Positions 11,485 through 22,691 of a DNA stretch of 64,000 nt are shown here, in pieces (the stretch's first letter is position 1; each line of letters opens with the position of its first letter). The DNA is from Dichetophora obliterata (lineage: Eukaryota > Arthropoda > Insecta > Diptera > Sciomyzidae), in assembly GCA_963920525.1 (NCBI GenBank), contig OY986439.1:6218501-6282500 (forward strand), written 5' to 3'. The translations under genes and the position numbers were made by a program. Below the pieces are notes generated by a model. The model was not told the origin of the DNA, searched no databases, and saw nothing but the letters and a program-made list of their open reading frames with translations.

Positions 11485-12578
11485 ATAACGATTTTTTATT
11501 GACTTTTAAAAAAAAATAGATAAATTAAAATCATTAAAGATTATTATTCCTTAGCTAACAAGCATCACATTGCTACATTCAAATATTGAATGAACTTACT
11601 CTTTCAGTTTGATTTTTTTGAAAAGAAATTTTGAAAATAACTGCTATTTTCGGTCCTTGCTTAATTTTTTACAGTAGGTCTTTTCATGATTTTTTTACAA
11701 TAACTATTTATTTTTCATTGATTTATTAAGTTTAAATCCACATCTATTAAAAATTGCATGATTTGGGAAAAGGGTAGTTTTGTGGGATTTTTTGAATAGC
11801 TGCTTTTATTGGCATCACCGAAATGGCAGAGGAACGATCTGCTAAAGCAACATTAAGTTTTGCAAAGTTTTGAGGTCGTTCGTTTTGACACTTCTATCGT
11901 AAAGTTTTTACAACGCAGACCAAAGTACGATCAACGGCCGACCGACCTAACGCACTATTGAGTTTTGGGCATAATGGTCGCAATATTGGATCAGTCATTT
12001 TCAATATAAAAATTTGAACACCAGACTCGTTGTAAGCGACCCCAAAATGCCCCCAAGTACTGAATTAAAGATGAATTGTAGGGAAATGAAGTAGTTTTTC
12101 ACTTTCATGGTCGCATATTTATTTGATCCGCAATTTTATATTTTTTGTTTTTGACACCAGATTTGTGATCGTGAATGGCCCCAAGTACCAAATTCCATGT
12201 CGATACGAGGTCGTCTTTAGTTTTGGCCACATTTTCCTGCTATGTGCGATGGTTGGAAAAATGAGTCACTCAAAAACAAAAACAAAAAAAAAAAAAACAA
12301 AAAGTGCCAAAAATAATATTCAGCAGAACTAATTGAATGACTAATTTTGTTGGTTATCAAGAATACGCCGCGCGGCATGCAACATTATTGCAGTAGACTC
12401 AAAGAAATAGAGTTACTTAAACCTAATACACTTGCTGCATAAAATGTCGTCTCAAGTGATGCCAATTTATGTTGTTTTAACGCAGCCTTCATGGCTTGTT
12501 TGCGAAAAACAAAATAAAAAAAGCAAAAAATTAAGTACGTTCCATTCAACTCGGAGGCCATTTTTTACTTTGCTGCAG
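11485..12578. repeat. Degenerate repeats, no gene
   Basis: A segment at 12013-12066 ('accagactcg...gcccccaagtactgaatt') recurs in diverged form at 12149-12205. 11935-11990 ('gacctaacgcactattgag') matches 8700-8760 inverted. These look like remnants of an older repeat. No coding region is supported. Confidence 0.5.
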
Positions 12579-12957
12579 TACTACTGGATTGGTGTTGTCA
12601 AATATTCGGCAAAATGTAAAAACCGGTTTCTCGAATAAACCGAAAATGACAATTTTCGAAAATTCTAAACCGGTTTTTCGAATATTTAAATAAATATAGC
12701 CGGTTTAAAGTGATAAACCGGTTTTCTACAAAAACATTTGGTAATATAAATATATACTTTTATATTTAATAAAAATTTTTGGGAAAATTATAGGCATCGT
12801 ATATTTTTTTTGTATAGAAGCTTAGACCATTTAAATAAAGGTTTTATTAAACTTATTTTATAATACATTAAGACAAAAATAATAGTGTTAATATTAAATC
12901 CATATATATGAAAAAAAGTTAGCATATTTTAAGTTTTTCTATTAACTGTTTTTATGC

Positions 12958-13672
12958 TTAAGTTAAGGTAAGGTTAGGTTAAGGTTAGGTTAGGTTAGGC
13001 TAGGTTAGGTTAGGTTAGGTAAGGTTAGGTAAGATTAGGTAAGGTTAGGTAAGGTTAGGTAAGGTTAGGTAAGGTTAAGGTTAGGTTAAGGTTGGTAAAA
13101 TTAGGTTACGGTTAGGTTAAGGTTAGGTTAGGTAAGGTTAGGTTAGGTTAGGTTAGGCTAGACTAGGTTAGGCTAGACTAGGTTAGGTTAGGTTAGGTTA
13201 GGTTAGGTTAGGTTAAGGTTAAGGTTAGATTAGGTTAAGGTTAATGTAAGGTTAGGTTAGGGCTAAGTCAAGGTTAGGTTAAGGTTAGGTTTAGGTTTAG
13301 GTTTAGGTTTAGGTTAAGGTTAGGTTAAGGTTAGGTCAAGGTTAGGTTAAGGTTAAGGTTTAGGTTAAGGTTAAGGTTCAGGTTAGTGTTAGGTTAAGGT
13401 TAAGGGTAAGGTAAGGTAAGGTAAGGTAAGGTAAGGTAAGGTAAGGTAAGGTAAGGTAAGGTAAGGTAAGGTAAGGTAAGGTAAGGTAAGGTAAGGGTAA
13501 GGGTAATGGTAATGGTAATGGTAAGGTTAAGGTTAAGGTTAAGGTTAAGGTTAAGGTTAAGGTTAAGGTTAAGGTTAAGGTTAAGGTTAAGGTTAAGGTA
13601 AGGTAAAGTAAGGTAAGGTAAGGTAAGGTTTAGGTTAGGATAAGGTTAGCTTAAGGTTAGGTTTAGGTAGAG
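12958..13672 (+). repeat. TTAGG-like and GGTAA pentanucleotide satellite
   Basis: About 0.7 kb begins as GGTTAGGTTA (TTAGG units) with variants GGCTA and AAGGTTA, changes to pure GGTAA units at about 13405-13495, then GGTAAT, then TTAAGG hexamers to about 13600, and decays to mixed units. TTAGG is the ancestral insect telomere unit, but Diptera have lost telomerase-based telomeres, and this array sits inside a transposon. It is therefore best read as an interstitial microsatellite. Confidence 0.95.
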
Positions 13673-13939
13673 GCAGTTCTTTAGACGAGCCCACTTAGAC
13701 CAAATTCTTGGTCCGTTGTGTTACCACTTAGACCAAATTTTTGGTCCGTTGTGTTACCACAGAATGGAAGAAGAGAGTACATGTGATATTAAATCTGAAG
13801 CAAGTGTTATGCCTTAACCTCAGTAAAATCAAGTTACTAAGCGTCCCTCTCCACAAACTTTTCCTACCACCACCAACTACAACTTTTCTTCGTAAATTTC
13901 TGTGTTTTAAAGGTCCTTTGATTAGAAATATGGAAAAAA

Positions 13940-14410
13940 GCGTTATAGCGTACGACCGGCTAGGATTCGAATACGGAACCCCTAAACGACAGTCAAGCCT
14001 ACTGTATAGGTATTACCATGGGAAGTGTTCAAGGGAGATACATGGCCTGACGCCACCAGCTCGTGTGTTTCCCAGGTCCACTCGGGCAGCTGTCCAAGCC
14101 CACCCTTTTACCATTGCATCGATGCCCAATAGAACATCGCATTACCGTGATAATTCGTTCTTTAGTCGCACGGTTAAGTTGTGGAATAGTCTCCCTGCGA
14201 GCGTGTTTCCTAGCAGTTTTGAGCTGTGCAAGTTTAAAACAAATATTCACCGACACTACTCCATCTATCCATCCTCCAACTAACTATCACTCATCTTCCA
14301 AATCAACACAATGCTTACGCATTTATAGGGGGCATCCCCTGAGCGTTGGTTCAGTCTAAAAAAAAAAAAAAAAAAAAAGAGACCTACCACTAGACTATCG
14401 AAGCCGACAA
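13940..14410 (-). other. tRNA-like sequence split by the LINE tail
   Basis: With the LINE (13994-14378) removed, the minus strand reads 'tagtctagtggtaggtctc' (A-box-like), then 'ggttccgtattcgaatcc' (B-box-like), with possible acceptor halves GTCGGCT and AGCCGGT pairing with two G-U pairs, about 72 nt in all. The T-arm stem does not pair. It is a decayed tRNA or tRNA-derived repeat, not a functional gene. Confidence 0.4.
13994..14378 (+). pseudogene. 5'-truncated LINE tail (same family as 41581-43377)
   Basis: The frame encodes the C-terminal part of a non-LTR retrotransposon polyprotein: REIHGLTPPARVFPRSTRAA, NRTSHYRDNSFFSRTVKLWN, CKFKTNIHRHYSIYPSSN, then stop at about 14283, a 3' UTR ending 'gcgttggttcagtc' and a poly(A) run at 14358-14378. 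Protein and UTR are nearly identical to the copy at 42990-43377, so the two insertions are similar in age. It cuts through a tRNA-like sequence on the minus strand. Confidence 0.9.
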
Positions 14411-15555
14411 ATGCTTACATTTACGTATTTTTGTTAGAAAAGTCTGTCCATTCATCGACAATGGTAGAAAAACGACCATTGTTTGCTTTTACTTTAAAAA
14501 GTTGAAAGATTTTTTTTCTTTAATAACACTGTGCGGCATGAAAATTTGTACTTAATAATTTCAACGTGTTTCACTTAACTTTAATATGACAAATCCCGGT
14601 GACATTCGTTTTGCCGCTTTACCGAAGACTTTAGAGCATAATTTTTTTAAATTACTCTAAATATACATTTATTATCATGTTAATAACTTGTGAACCATTA
14701 AGAATTTAAGTTTTGTCTCTTTAGCAAAGTTATTTATATTATTCTGGCCAACAACTTTGTTGATCAAATATATATGAAAAAATCGTTTCCAATTGTCTTT
14801 AAACCTTTGACAAGACACATATTTATGTCTTGCTTTCAGCGCTTCAAAGCAATTAATGTTACTCATACTCTATGTTGAGATAATTTTTTTTCGTTGCAAA
14901 CTATGCTGATTTTAAGCTAGACTTCTTGTAAGACTCACTCTATAAGACCCACTGGAAGCGATTTTTTTCATATTTATTTGTTCAGCAGAAATGTCAGAAT
15001 TAGAGGAAGGACTTTGCTGAAAAAATCGAAATGAAAATCCTAATGGTTCAAGTGTTATCAACATGAAAATGAGTGCATACCTTGAGTAATTTTTGATGCT
15101 AGGCTATATATAAAAAAAAATTTTTTTAAATGTTTAGCAAAGTGGTAAAACTGATGTCATGACTAGATTCCTCCCACCAAAATTAAGTGAAAATGTTGGA
15201 ATTAACAAATACACAGAAAAAAGGGTACAAAAACCACACAGTGTAATCGTTTATCTTATAAATATTTTTATAAGCTAAAAATTAACAGCAAAAATCAACA
15301 AAAAAATTAAAAATTTTAAGTATTTAAATGTTAAATTACCCGGTTATGACAAGAAAAACCCGGTTTTTCGAATAATCCGAAATTGTAAATTAAAAAAAAA
15401 ACGAAACTGAAAAACCGAAACATCATTAAAAATCCGGTTTCTCAAATAACCGAAACCCGAAACTGAAAAAACCGAAACATTATTAAAAATCCGGTTTCTC
15501 GAATAACCGAAACCCGAAACCCGAAACCGGGAATGACAACACTATACTACTGGAT

Positions 15556-17275
15556 GCGTGGTGGAAATATTTAAGAGCTTCCTTTGAGAATACACTCAAT
15601 TTTTTTTATGCCTACGTTGAATTGGCAACGCAGTGGTGGTCTCCATCATGGTGCTCTTGATTTCCGTCTGTCCGTCAGTGTCGTTGCTAGTTGTCGTTTT
15701 GTCCGTCAGTCGGTGGGTGAGCTCTAAATATACTTTATTTACTTTTGCCTTTGCCTTCTCCTTTGCATTTGCCACCTAATGCAATGCAACAGTCAATCTT
15801 TCCTTCAGTTGATGTTTGGTGCTCCAAAGAGTTTTAAGCAAATTCGCTGCATGTGCATAGCTCACACGCCCATTGATTCAGTATTTGGGTTGAAGGGCAA
15901 GTCGTCTCGCATTTTTTGGCACATACTTAGTTACAGTTGCAGTTTTAAATAATGCTAGAGGATGAGTTGAATTTTTTGTTTTCTATGTGGGCGGAAGCAC
16001 CACTCCTCTTGTGCTTTAATTGTAATATATTGTGGCGATTCATTAATTTAAAAATTTCGATTGATGCTTCCTTCCGGAATGTTTTGTTCCTTCCTCCTAT
16101 GACTATATATCATATTTAGAGCATATCTGTCGTTTATTAAATGTTTTTATTTGTTAAGTATTAAATGTTAAATCGTTTATTTATTTATTTTGTTGAAATC
16201 AATTTTTGTCTGACATACTTAATAATTTGATGTTTTCTTTATTTTATTTACAGCTTTTTCATATAACAATATACAAAGGTAAGTTTCATTCACCTGTAAT
16301 AATAGTTATTTTTGTCAGCATACAAATACTCATTAGTTATAGAAAATTGCTTTTTTTTTACTCCTTTTCACTTAAATATGCAAATATTTATGTTCGGAAG
16401 ATTCGTCTCGCTATTTTTTCACTTTCAGTGAATACATTTTTCTCATGTTGGTGCTGGTGACATAAATAAAAATATTTGCTGTAACTGTTTTCCATATTTC
16501 ATAATTAAATTTATTTATCTCAATATGTGGTTATTTTCCACATAAGTTAGCATGTCTGAAAGACGTGACATTCATATACACTTGTGAAATAACATGAAAA
16601 TAATGTTAGTGTTATATTTAGGATTGAAGCCAGGTATTGATAGTTTTACTCGATATCGTATTGATGAGTAAATATCTATACCTCAATTCAGTATTTTTGA
16701 AAACTTATCGATTCTTTCTTGGATCGGTTAATTGTCTTCAAGGATTGTGTTTTATGTGATTTTATGCGAAAAATAGTCAGATTATTAGTGTTTAAAAAAA
16801 CCATAACTTTTTAAGATGCTAATGATGATAATGAGTACCAAAGCTAGTGCTTTTACCAATACCTTCTCGGTTACAAAGTATCGATACTAAAAGTAATTGG
16901 TATCAAAAGGTGAAGGAAAGAACATTAAGGTGGTCCTTATTTTTTATTTTTAGATTTTCTAAAATAGGAGAGCCCAATTTTGTGTGAAGTTAGGATAAAA
17001 AATTTTTCACAAAAATATGAGCTCGATCGGTTGAAAATAGCACACATTGAAGAGTTTAAGAACGAAATTTGGAGCCACGGGGAACAACCGCGCCCATAAT
17101 TCCCAATATTTCTCTAAAACATATTTTCACTTTATCGCCTACCCTTTTCACGAAAATTTGCCAGAATAGAGCGAAAAAAAACACAATTATTACAATAAAT
17201 GTAAAAGGGTTTTTTGATGTTATTAATGTATAACACACGAAGAGACTTCGGTGCAGATATTATTCCCTATGCTCA
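15556..17275. other. Mostly single-copy DNA, no confirmed gene
   Basis: No repeat family is recognised here apart from short AT runs. The composition is more mixed than in the neighbours (15600-15800 and 15950-16100), which fits host intron or intergenic DNA. A microexon candidate lies at 16254-16278. Confidence 0.4.
16254..16278 (+). other. Candidate 25-nt microexon
   Basis: A pyrimidine-rich acceptor ('ttctttattttatttacag', ending 16253) is followed 25 nt later by AAAG|gtaagt (16279 on), a near-consensus donor. The exon would be CTTTTTCATATAACAATATA plus CAAAG. Only the paired splice signals support this; no coding partner is visible in the window. Confidence 0.3.
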
Positions 17276-17744
17276 TAGCTTGTCAGTGTTGGCAGGTTAG
17301 GGGATTCCCCCTAGATTACAGGTTTTTAACTGTGTTGAGAGATGTTAGGGATAATGAATTTTTAGGGGGTTTTTAAAGGGATTTAATGTTTTATAGGGGA
17401 TTTTATGTTTTATAGGGGTTTTTTTGTGGTATTTGAAAAATTGACTTTTGGAAATAAAATTTTCTTACTCTTCCTTAAAATGATGCTACAAATTTATGAA
17501 AAGAAGATATTTGGCTTCTTGGGTATTTCAGCAACACTTTATAAAAACAGCTGAATTGGCAGCACTTCAAATAAATTACCAATCATTTCCCACTTCATTT
17601 CAAACTTGCTTCGCGCTTTACTTGCAATTGATTGATTCCGTGTAAAAACTAAAAACAAAGCAAGTATGGGAAAAACTGTAGACTAAAAATATATGCCCAA
17701 AAATATATCAAAAAGTGGGAGACAGAGCGTCCTTTCAAAAGTAA

Positions 17745-18185
17745 CAGCCCGAACAGAACCAAAGCGGATGTCGGTTGTCGGATTTGCCGTGCAACAAAAT
17801 ACATGAAAATTCGCGCGGCCGCCAAAAATGAAACCGCCGTAGAAATGCGCAACGGGAAAACGCCAGAATAGAATCTATTCTAATTTTTCTCTGACAGCTG
17901 GCGGATCTCTCTCTTAAGAGAGAGTGTCTTAAATGTTGCTATATTTTTGCTAAAGACGTACGTTCAGTGTTATTTTCTTAGTTTTTATTATGATCTGACA
18001 TTTTGTATTTGTGTTGTATTTATGTGAATTCAAAGCAAAATATAAAATACTTTGTATCATTCACAAAATGTAATGCAACCGTGATCCGACAACCGCCTCC
18101 GCTTCAATTCTGGACGTGTTCGTCGAGAAACATTTCGCCGAGAGAGGCCCGCCACCGGACATCCGCTTTGGTTCTGTTCGGGTTC
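17745..18185. mobile_element. Harbinger-like MITE, 441 bp (family 'GAGCCCGAACAGAACC'), copy 3
   Basis: Inverted ends CAGCCCGAACAGAACCAAAG / GAACCCGAACAGAACCAAAG continue through 'cggatgtc'. The flanks are TAA on both sides (17742-17744, 18186-18188). Three-base TWA duplications are typical of PIF/Harbinger. The same family is present twice at 27521-28547. Confidence 0.8.
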
Positions 18186-18805
18186 TAAGACTTAATTTTT
18201 AGTTCAATTTCACATTGGACAATTGAGAACTATGAAGCAACTTTCTTCCCCTGTTAAAGACTTTCAACAGCTCAGCCATTTAAATACATAGGCTTGCACT
18301 GCAGTTGGACTACTTTTCAGTTTCCCCCTATGCAATTTTTTTATGGGAATTTTAGGGGGATTTAAAATCCAAACTAGGTAGGGCATCCGATTTCGGGACG
18401 ATTCGGAATTTCCGGGATCCCAGGACTAGTCCCGGGTTTGACAAACCTTAGAAAACGAATTTTTGGAAGAAGTTATATGAAGTTTCAAAGTAGTTATGCA
18501 CAAAACATTGAGAAGATTTTTAAATACTAAAAAACACAAATGCGATTAAATTTTTGGACAGTATTTATTGCTTATTTCTGAAAAACAAGAATTAATTCTT
18601 TTTTAAAAAAATTAATTAACTGAGATCATTCAGAAGGTTCATAAAGTTATTGAAAAAATAAAATAGTATATTAATTTTTGTATTTCCAAGTAGAAATTTT
18701 GTGATATTTGGATTATAGATTTTTTTTTAAATTTTTAGGTCACATTTTAGTTTTTTTCTAAGTTAGTATTTTTTTATATTTTGTACAGTTAGTTTAAGAA
18801 AGGCT

Positions 18806-20376
18806 TATCTATCTATCTATATATATAAAAATAGATGTATGTATGTGGGTATGTGGTTATATCACGTATAGACTCCAAAACCGCTGAACCGATCTTTATG
18901 AAATTTTCAGGGAAACTAAAGCCACATCTTGAAAGTGTTCCTGTGAGGTTTGGTAACGATTGGACGAGGGTCGCAATATAAATACACCCACTTTTTCGAA
19001 ATCATGGCAATGCCGGAGTTGTACACATTTTTATAGTGAAACTTGCTGTGCAGATGCTCCAAGAGGCGGTAACTGTATATAAATGTTTTCACGCCCACTT
19101 TTACCGCCTACAAATGAATATCTATATATATAAAAAGCAAAACGATGTGTGTCTGTCTGTATGATGTCTTTAGACTCCAATACTACTGAACCGATTGACC
19201 TGAATTTTGGCAGTCGATTTGTTTCAGGTACGAGATGGTTGAGGAAAAAAGTTGCCACACCCCCCTTTGACTGCCCCCAAAATCAATAAAAATGTTATAT
19301 TTCAGTCAGTTTGGGTCGTATAAAGCTAAAATTTTTTAGTTTGTAATTTAGTTTGTACGGTTACTGTCGACAACTGTACTAAAAATGGGTTTCCACGCCC
19401 CCTTTTATCGCCCAAAAATTAATGAAAATGCTTTATTTCAAACGGTTTTGGTCGTTTGGACTTAAATTTGGTGATTTAGTTTGCATGGTTACTGTCGGTA
19501 ACTGCACTAAAAGTGTGTGTCCACGCCCCCTTTTACCGCCCACAAACCAATGAAAATGCTTTTTTATACGGTTTTGGTCGCATAAGACTTAAATTTGGTA
19601 ATTTGGTTTGTGTGGTTACTGACAGTAACTGTACAAAACATTGGTTTCCACGCCCCCTTTTTCCGCCCAAAAATCAGTGAAAATGCTATATTTGAAGCAA
19701 TTTTGGCCGTATAAAACTAACATTTGATAGTTAAGTTTGTATGGTTACTTACGAAAACTGCACTAAAAATGGGCGTTATCGCCATATAGCCACATCCACT
19801 TTTTGAGAAATCATTAAAATTTACTACTGGGTCGATTGAGCTAAAATGTTGGCTTAGTTTGTATGTATGGTTACTGTCAGCAACTGTGCTACAATTTTTT
19901 TCCACGCCCCCCTTTTACCGCCCACAAACCAATGAAAATGTTTTATATTAATGGTTTGGGTCGTATTAGATAAAAATTTTGTAATTTAGTTCAGTTGATT
20001 ACTCTCGGCAAGTGCACTTAAAATGGGCCTGTCCCACTTTAGTTAAACTCACTTTTCGGGGGTCAGCGTGGAGTGAAGCAAAGTTCGCCAGGCTGAAGCT
20101 AAATTGAGCTGGAATTTTGGCAGTCGATTTGTTTTGAGTACGAGATGGTTTAAGGAAATAATTTTGTCGCACCCCTTTTTACCGCTTACAAAACAACAAA
20201 ACTGCTATATTTTGCACGGGTTTGATCGTATTAAACTAAAATTTTGCAATTTAGTTCATGTGGTTACTTTCGGCAGCTATACTGAAAATGGTGAATATAT
20301 TTGGCATTTCTTGACATTTTCGCATATGGCACTAAGGCGGTCTGTGCCAGAACAACATATGCCGGGGAATACTAGT
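18806..20376 (+). mobile_element. Helitron-like non-autonomous element(s) with minisatellite core
   Basis: Two starts, 'tctatctatatatataaaa' (18806) and 'tctatatatataaaaagc' (19128), are each followed by 'gactccaa...actgaaccgat'. The 3' end 'gccagaacaacatatgccgg' followed by 'ggaatactagt' resembles the common insect repeat end GGCAGAACAACGTTTGCCGG...CTAGT, which I take as a Helitron-type hairpin plus CTAGT terminus. Two elements, one truncated, may be joined head to tail. No Rep/helicase coding region. Confidence 0.6.
19250..20300 (+). repeat. ~125-bp minisatellite, about seven diverged copies
   Basis: Each unit contains 'cacgcccccttttaccgccc', 'aatgaaaatgct', 'ggttttggtcgtat', 'ttaaatttggtaatttagtt' and 'tggttactgtcggtaactg'. 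Clear unit starts are near 19254, 19395, 19523, 19650, 19903 and 20170, with a diverged unit near 19770. It forms the body of the Helitron-like element. Confidence 0.85.
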
Positions 20377-20409
20377 ATATTTATATTTTTCACGTCATAT
20401 TTTGTTTAA

Positions 20410-21148
20410 CTACTCTGTAGGAAAATCAACTAATTTAAAAGTAGTTGAAAAATAAGTTTTTTCTCAACCACAACTAGTTGAAATTCTGACTTTTTTCCAT
20501 AGATCGAACTAACATATTTTGTATGGTGATGTCCTCTAAATAAGTCAATTGACTTTCGTCTGCATATGTTTTCAACTACTTGTTAAATAAGTTGAATTTA
20601 AATTATTTTTTTAACTACTTTAAAATAGTTCAATTAAAAACCGCATATATTTTCAACTACTTGTTAAATTAGTTAAATTTAAAATCTTTTTTAATTACTT
20701 CAGAATAAATCAATTGAACACTGGTTAATATTCCACTTACTGAAGATGAAGCATAAAAATTTTAAATTTTTTACATCAAAGAGATCATTTATTTTATTGT
20801 TTTGAAAAAAAAAATACATAAATTCATATTAGTGAAAGCCTAAAGTTAATAATATTTGATGAAATAGCATGGTTTAATATATATAAACTTGTAATCTAAT
20901 AAAAATTTGCAATAAAAACATTTCAAAATCAGAGTAGTCACCGCCTTAATATAATTCAAAGTAGTTTTTAAGCCACTTGTTTTGAAGTAGTTTTTTAATT
21001 ACTTCATATCTAAGGCAATAAAAACTATTACAAATTGAAGTGGGTGCAGTCTTAATATAATTCAAATTAGTTCATAAACTAGTTTATTTTAAATTAGTTT
21101 TTTAATTAGTTCTTTTTAAAAACAAGTTAGTTTGTTCCTATAGGGTAG
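20410..21148. mobile_element. TTAA-flanked element, 739 bp (piggyBac-like MITE)
   Basis: Inverted ends CTACTCTGTAGGAA and CTACCCTATAGGAA are each directly flanked by TTAA (20406-20409, 21149-21152), the piggyBac target. The body is repeats of 'caactacttgttaaattag'-type units in both orientations. No coding capacity. Confidence 0.75.
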
Positions 21149-21652
21149 TTAAAAAAAAATTATTTTAGTATTAACAAAATTACATTTCAGTATTTCTAAG
21201 GAAGTATCATTTTATTTTTTTATTTATTTTTTTTTTTAAATTTTTAAATCACATTCAGGTTTTTCTTAGGTAGCATCATTGAATTTATTGTACATGTTCT
21301 TAAAATTTAGAAAAAATAATTGAATAGTATAATAATTTTAGTATATCTAAGTAAGAATTTTGTGATATTTTGTACTGCTTGTTTAAGAATTTTTTTTTTT
21401 TTTTTAAATTTTTAAGGTCACATTTCGGTATTTCTAAGGTAATATCACGTGATTTTATTGACAGCTGGTTAAAAAAGATTTTTATTCTTGTATTTTTAAA
21501 ATGATATTTCAGTATTTCTTAGGAAGTATCATGTGTTTAATACATTAGGGCCTTGCCAATAGTCAATTTTGCGCCAACTCTAAATTGAGTGTGAGCTTTT
21601 CTGACATTATTTCCATAGAATTTGTTGTCAAAAAGCTTACACTAAATTTACA

Positions 21653-21911
21653 GCCCTATTCTGGCAAAGTAACAATTGTTACCCAGTATCTTTAATATTT
21701 ATATGTCTTTGTTTTAATTTTTGTTTTCAAAACAAAAGTTGAAGGTCAAAAACAAAATTTGTTTTATGAAATTGTCACTATCTGAAAGGCAGGTGACAAT
21801 TTTTATCAAAATTTATTATTTTTGAGCTTCAAATTTTGTTTGAAATCAAAAAATTACAACATAGAAATATTAAAAATACTGGGTAACAATTGTTACTTTG
21901 CCAGAATAGGA
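21653..21911. repeat. Foldback MITE 'GCCCTATTCTGGCAAA', copy 2
   Basis: Same family and layout as 9983-10241, with ends GCCCTATTCTGGCAAAGTAA and the inverted complement near 21880-21911. It sits between short outer inverted arms ('cttgccaatagtcaatttt' at about 21551 and its complement at about 21930-21948), possibly another foldback element around it. Confidence 0.75.
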
Positions 21912-22233
21912 CCATTAGAGACGACATTAAAATGACTATTGGTCAAGAACATGGTTTTATTTTGTACAGACAGTTTTAGAAAGGTTTTTATTTTAAAATA
22001 TTTTAAAAACACATACATTTTTTCTTAGGTAGTATTCATGAATTTTTTTGTAGGAATATGTTAGAATTTTTTTTGTAGAGGCAATCCCGGAATCCCGAAA
22101 ATCTCGGGAGTGTATGCCTTGCAATCCCGGAACTGTCGGGACTAAGAAAAATCTGGGATCCCGGGATCCCGGGATTGGATGCCCTAAATCTAGGGGTAAA
22201 TGGTTAAAAGTACCTGACAGCACTGTAGCTTGT

Positions 22234-22687
22234 GCACAATTGTTCTCTTCTGAGTGGCAATGGAAAGTGGTGTAGGAGAAAAACATTGTGTGCCTTCGTT
22301 TTGAAAAGGAAGATTTTGTGGAAATTTCTTTTGTTCGGGCAAAGTCTGGAGAATCATTAAAATTTTTAATAATAGTTTCTAATTTTAAGTCCTAAGTAAG
22401 AAGGAGAGTACAGCTTTTGAATTAAATGCTATACAGTTCAAATGCAACTTTTTACTTCCATTGTTATATTTGAAGGTTTAGTGTGAAATAAAAAGTAAAA
22501 AATAATGGACCTTTTCAGTTCTTCACAGGACCGAGCTTCTCATGATTCTTACGCAAAGCTACTTATGAAAAACCTGTAATATAAAATTTAAAAGACATCT
22601 CAAATAACATCCGAGTGTGAGGAAAGGTGAAAATATTTAAAAAATCCATTGAATAATTTTATTAGAACTCAATTGTTATTTTTATTT
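22234..22687. other. No gene seen
   Basis: About 450 bp of AT-rich, apparently single-copy DNA between the outer hAT element and the TTAA element. Nothing recognisable. Confidence 0.5.
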
Positions 22688-22691
22688 TTAA

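Larger units (their letters stand above)
12590..15544. mobile_element. hAT-type element, 2955 bp, carrying a TTAGG-type satellite
   Basis: Ends are TGGTGTTGTCA and, inverted, TAGTGTTGTCA. Both flanks read TACTACTGGAT (12579-12589 and 15545-15555), an 11-bp identity that includes the 8-bp duplication expected of hAT. Arrays of 'aaccggttt' and 'ccgaaac' motifs lie just inside each end (12618-12745; 15340-15540). The interior holds a satellite, a LINE tail and AT-rich DNA; no transposase. A related end fragment occurs at 48440. Confidence 0.8.
18379..22186. mobile_element. Inner hAT-type element, 3808 bp (family 'TAGGGCATCC')
   Basis: Inverted termini TAGGGCATCC are followed at both ends by clusters of 'cccgggatcccggga' palindromes. 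Flanks AAACTAGG (18371-18378) and AATCTAGG (22187-22194) form an 8-bp duplication with one difference. It lies within the outer hAT element and carries a Helitron-like block, a TTAA-flanked element and a foldback MITE. A related element with the same palindrome clusters lies at about 35430-37240. Confidence 0.85.
17284..22225. mobile_element. Outer hAT-type element, 4942 bp, with nested insertions
   Basis: Termini CAGTGTTGGCAGGT and, inverted, CAGTGCTGTCAGGT share similarity through 'cccctagatt'. The flanks are a perfect 8-bp duplication TAGCTTGT (17276-17283 and 22226-22233). It contains a Harbinger-like MITE (17745-18185) and a second hAT-type element (18379-22186). No transposase is seen; its own body is the short 17284-18378 stretch minus the MITE, plus the last 40 bases. 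Confidence 0.92.

Noticed and set aside
12958..13672. A true telomere or telomere-adjacent end
   Set aside because: The array is impure, changes unit several times, and lies inside a hAT-type element with an intact target duplication and ordinary sequence on both sides.
14029..14256. Minus-strand frame with Cys/Arg-rich residues, repeated at 43028-43255
   Set aside because: Antisense of the LINE C-terminal coding region in both copies; similarity between them only reflects the LINE copies.
22079..22286. Plus/minus reading frame over the CCCGGGATCCC cluster (97 codons)
   Set aside because: Chance frame through the palindromic terminal repeats of the inner hAT element; no conserved motif.
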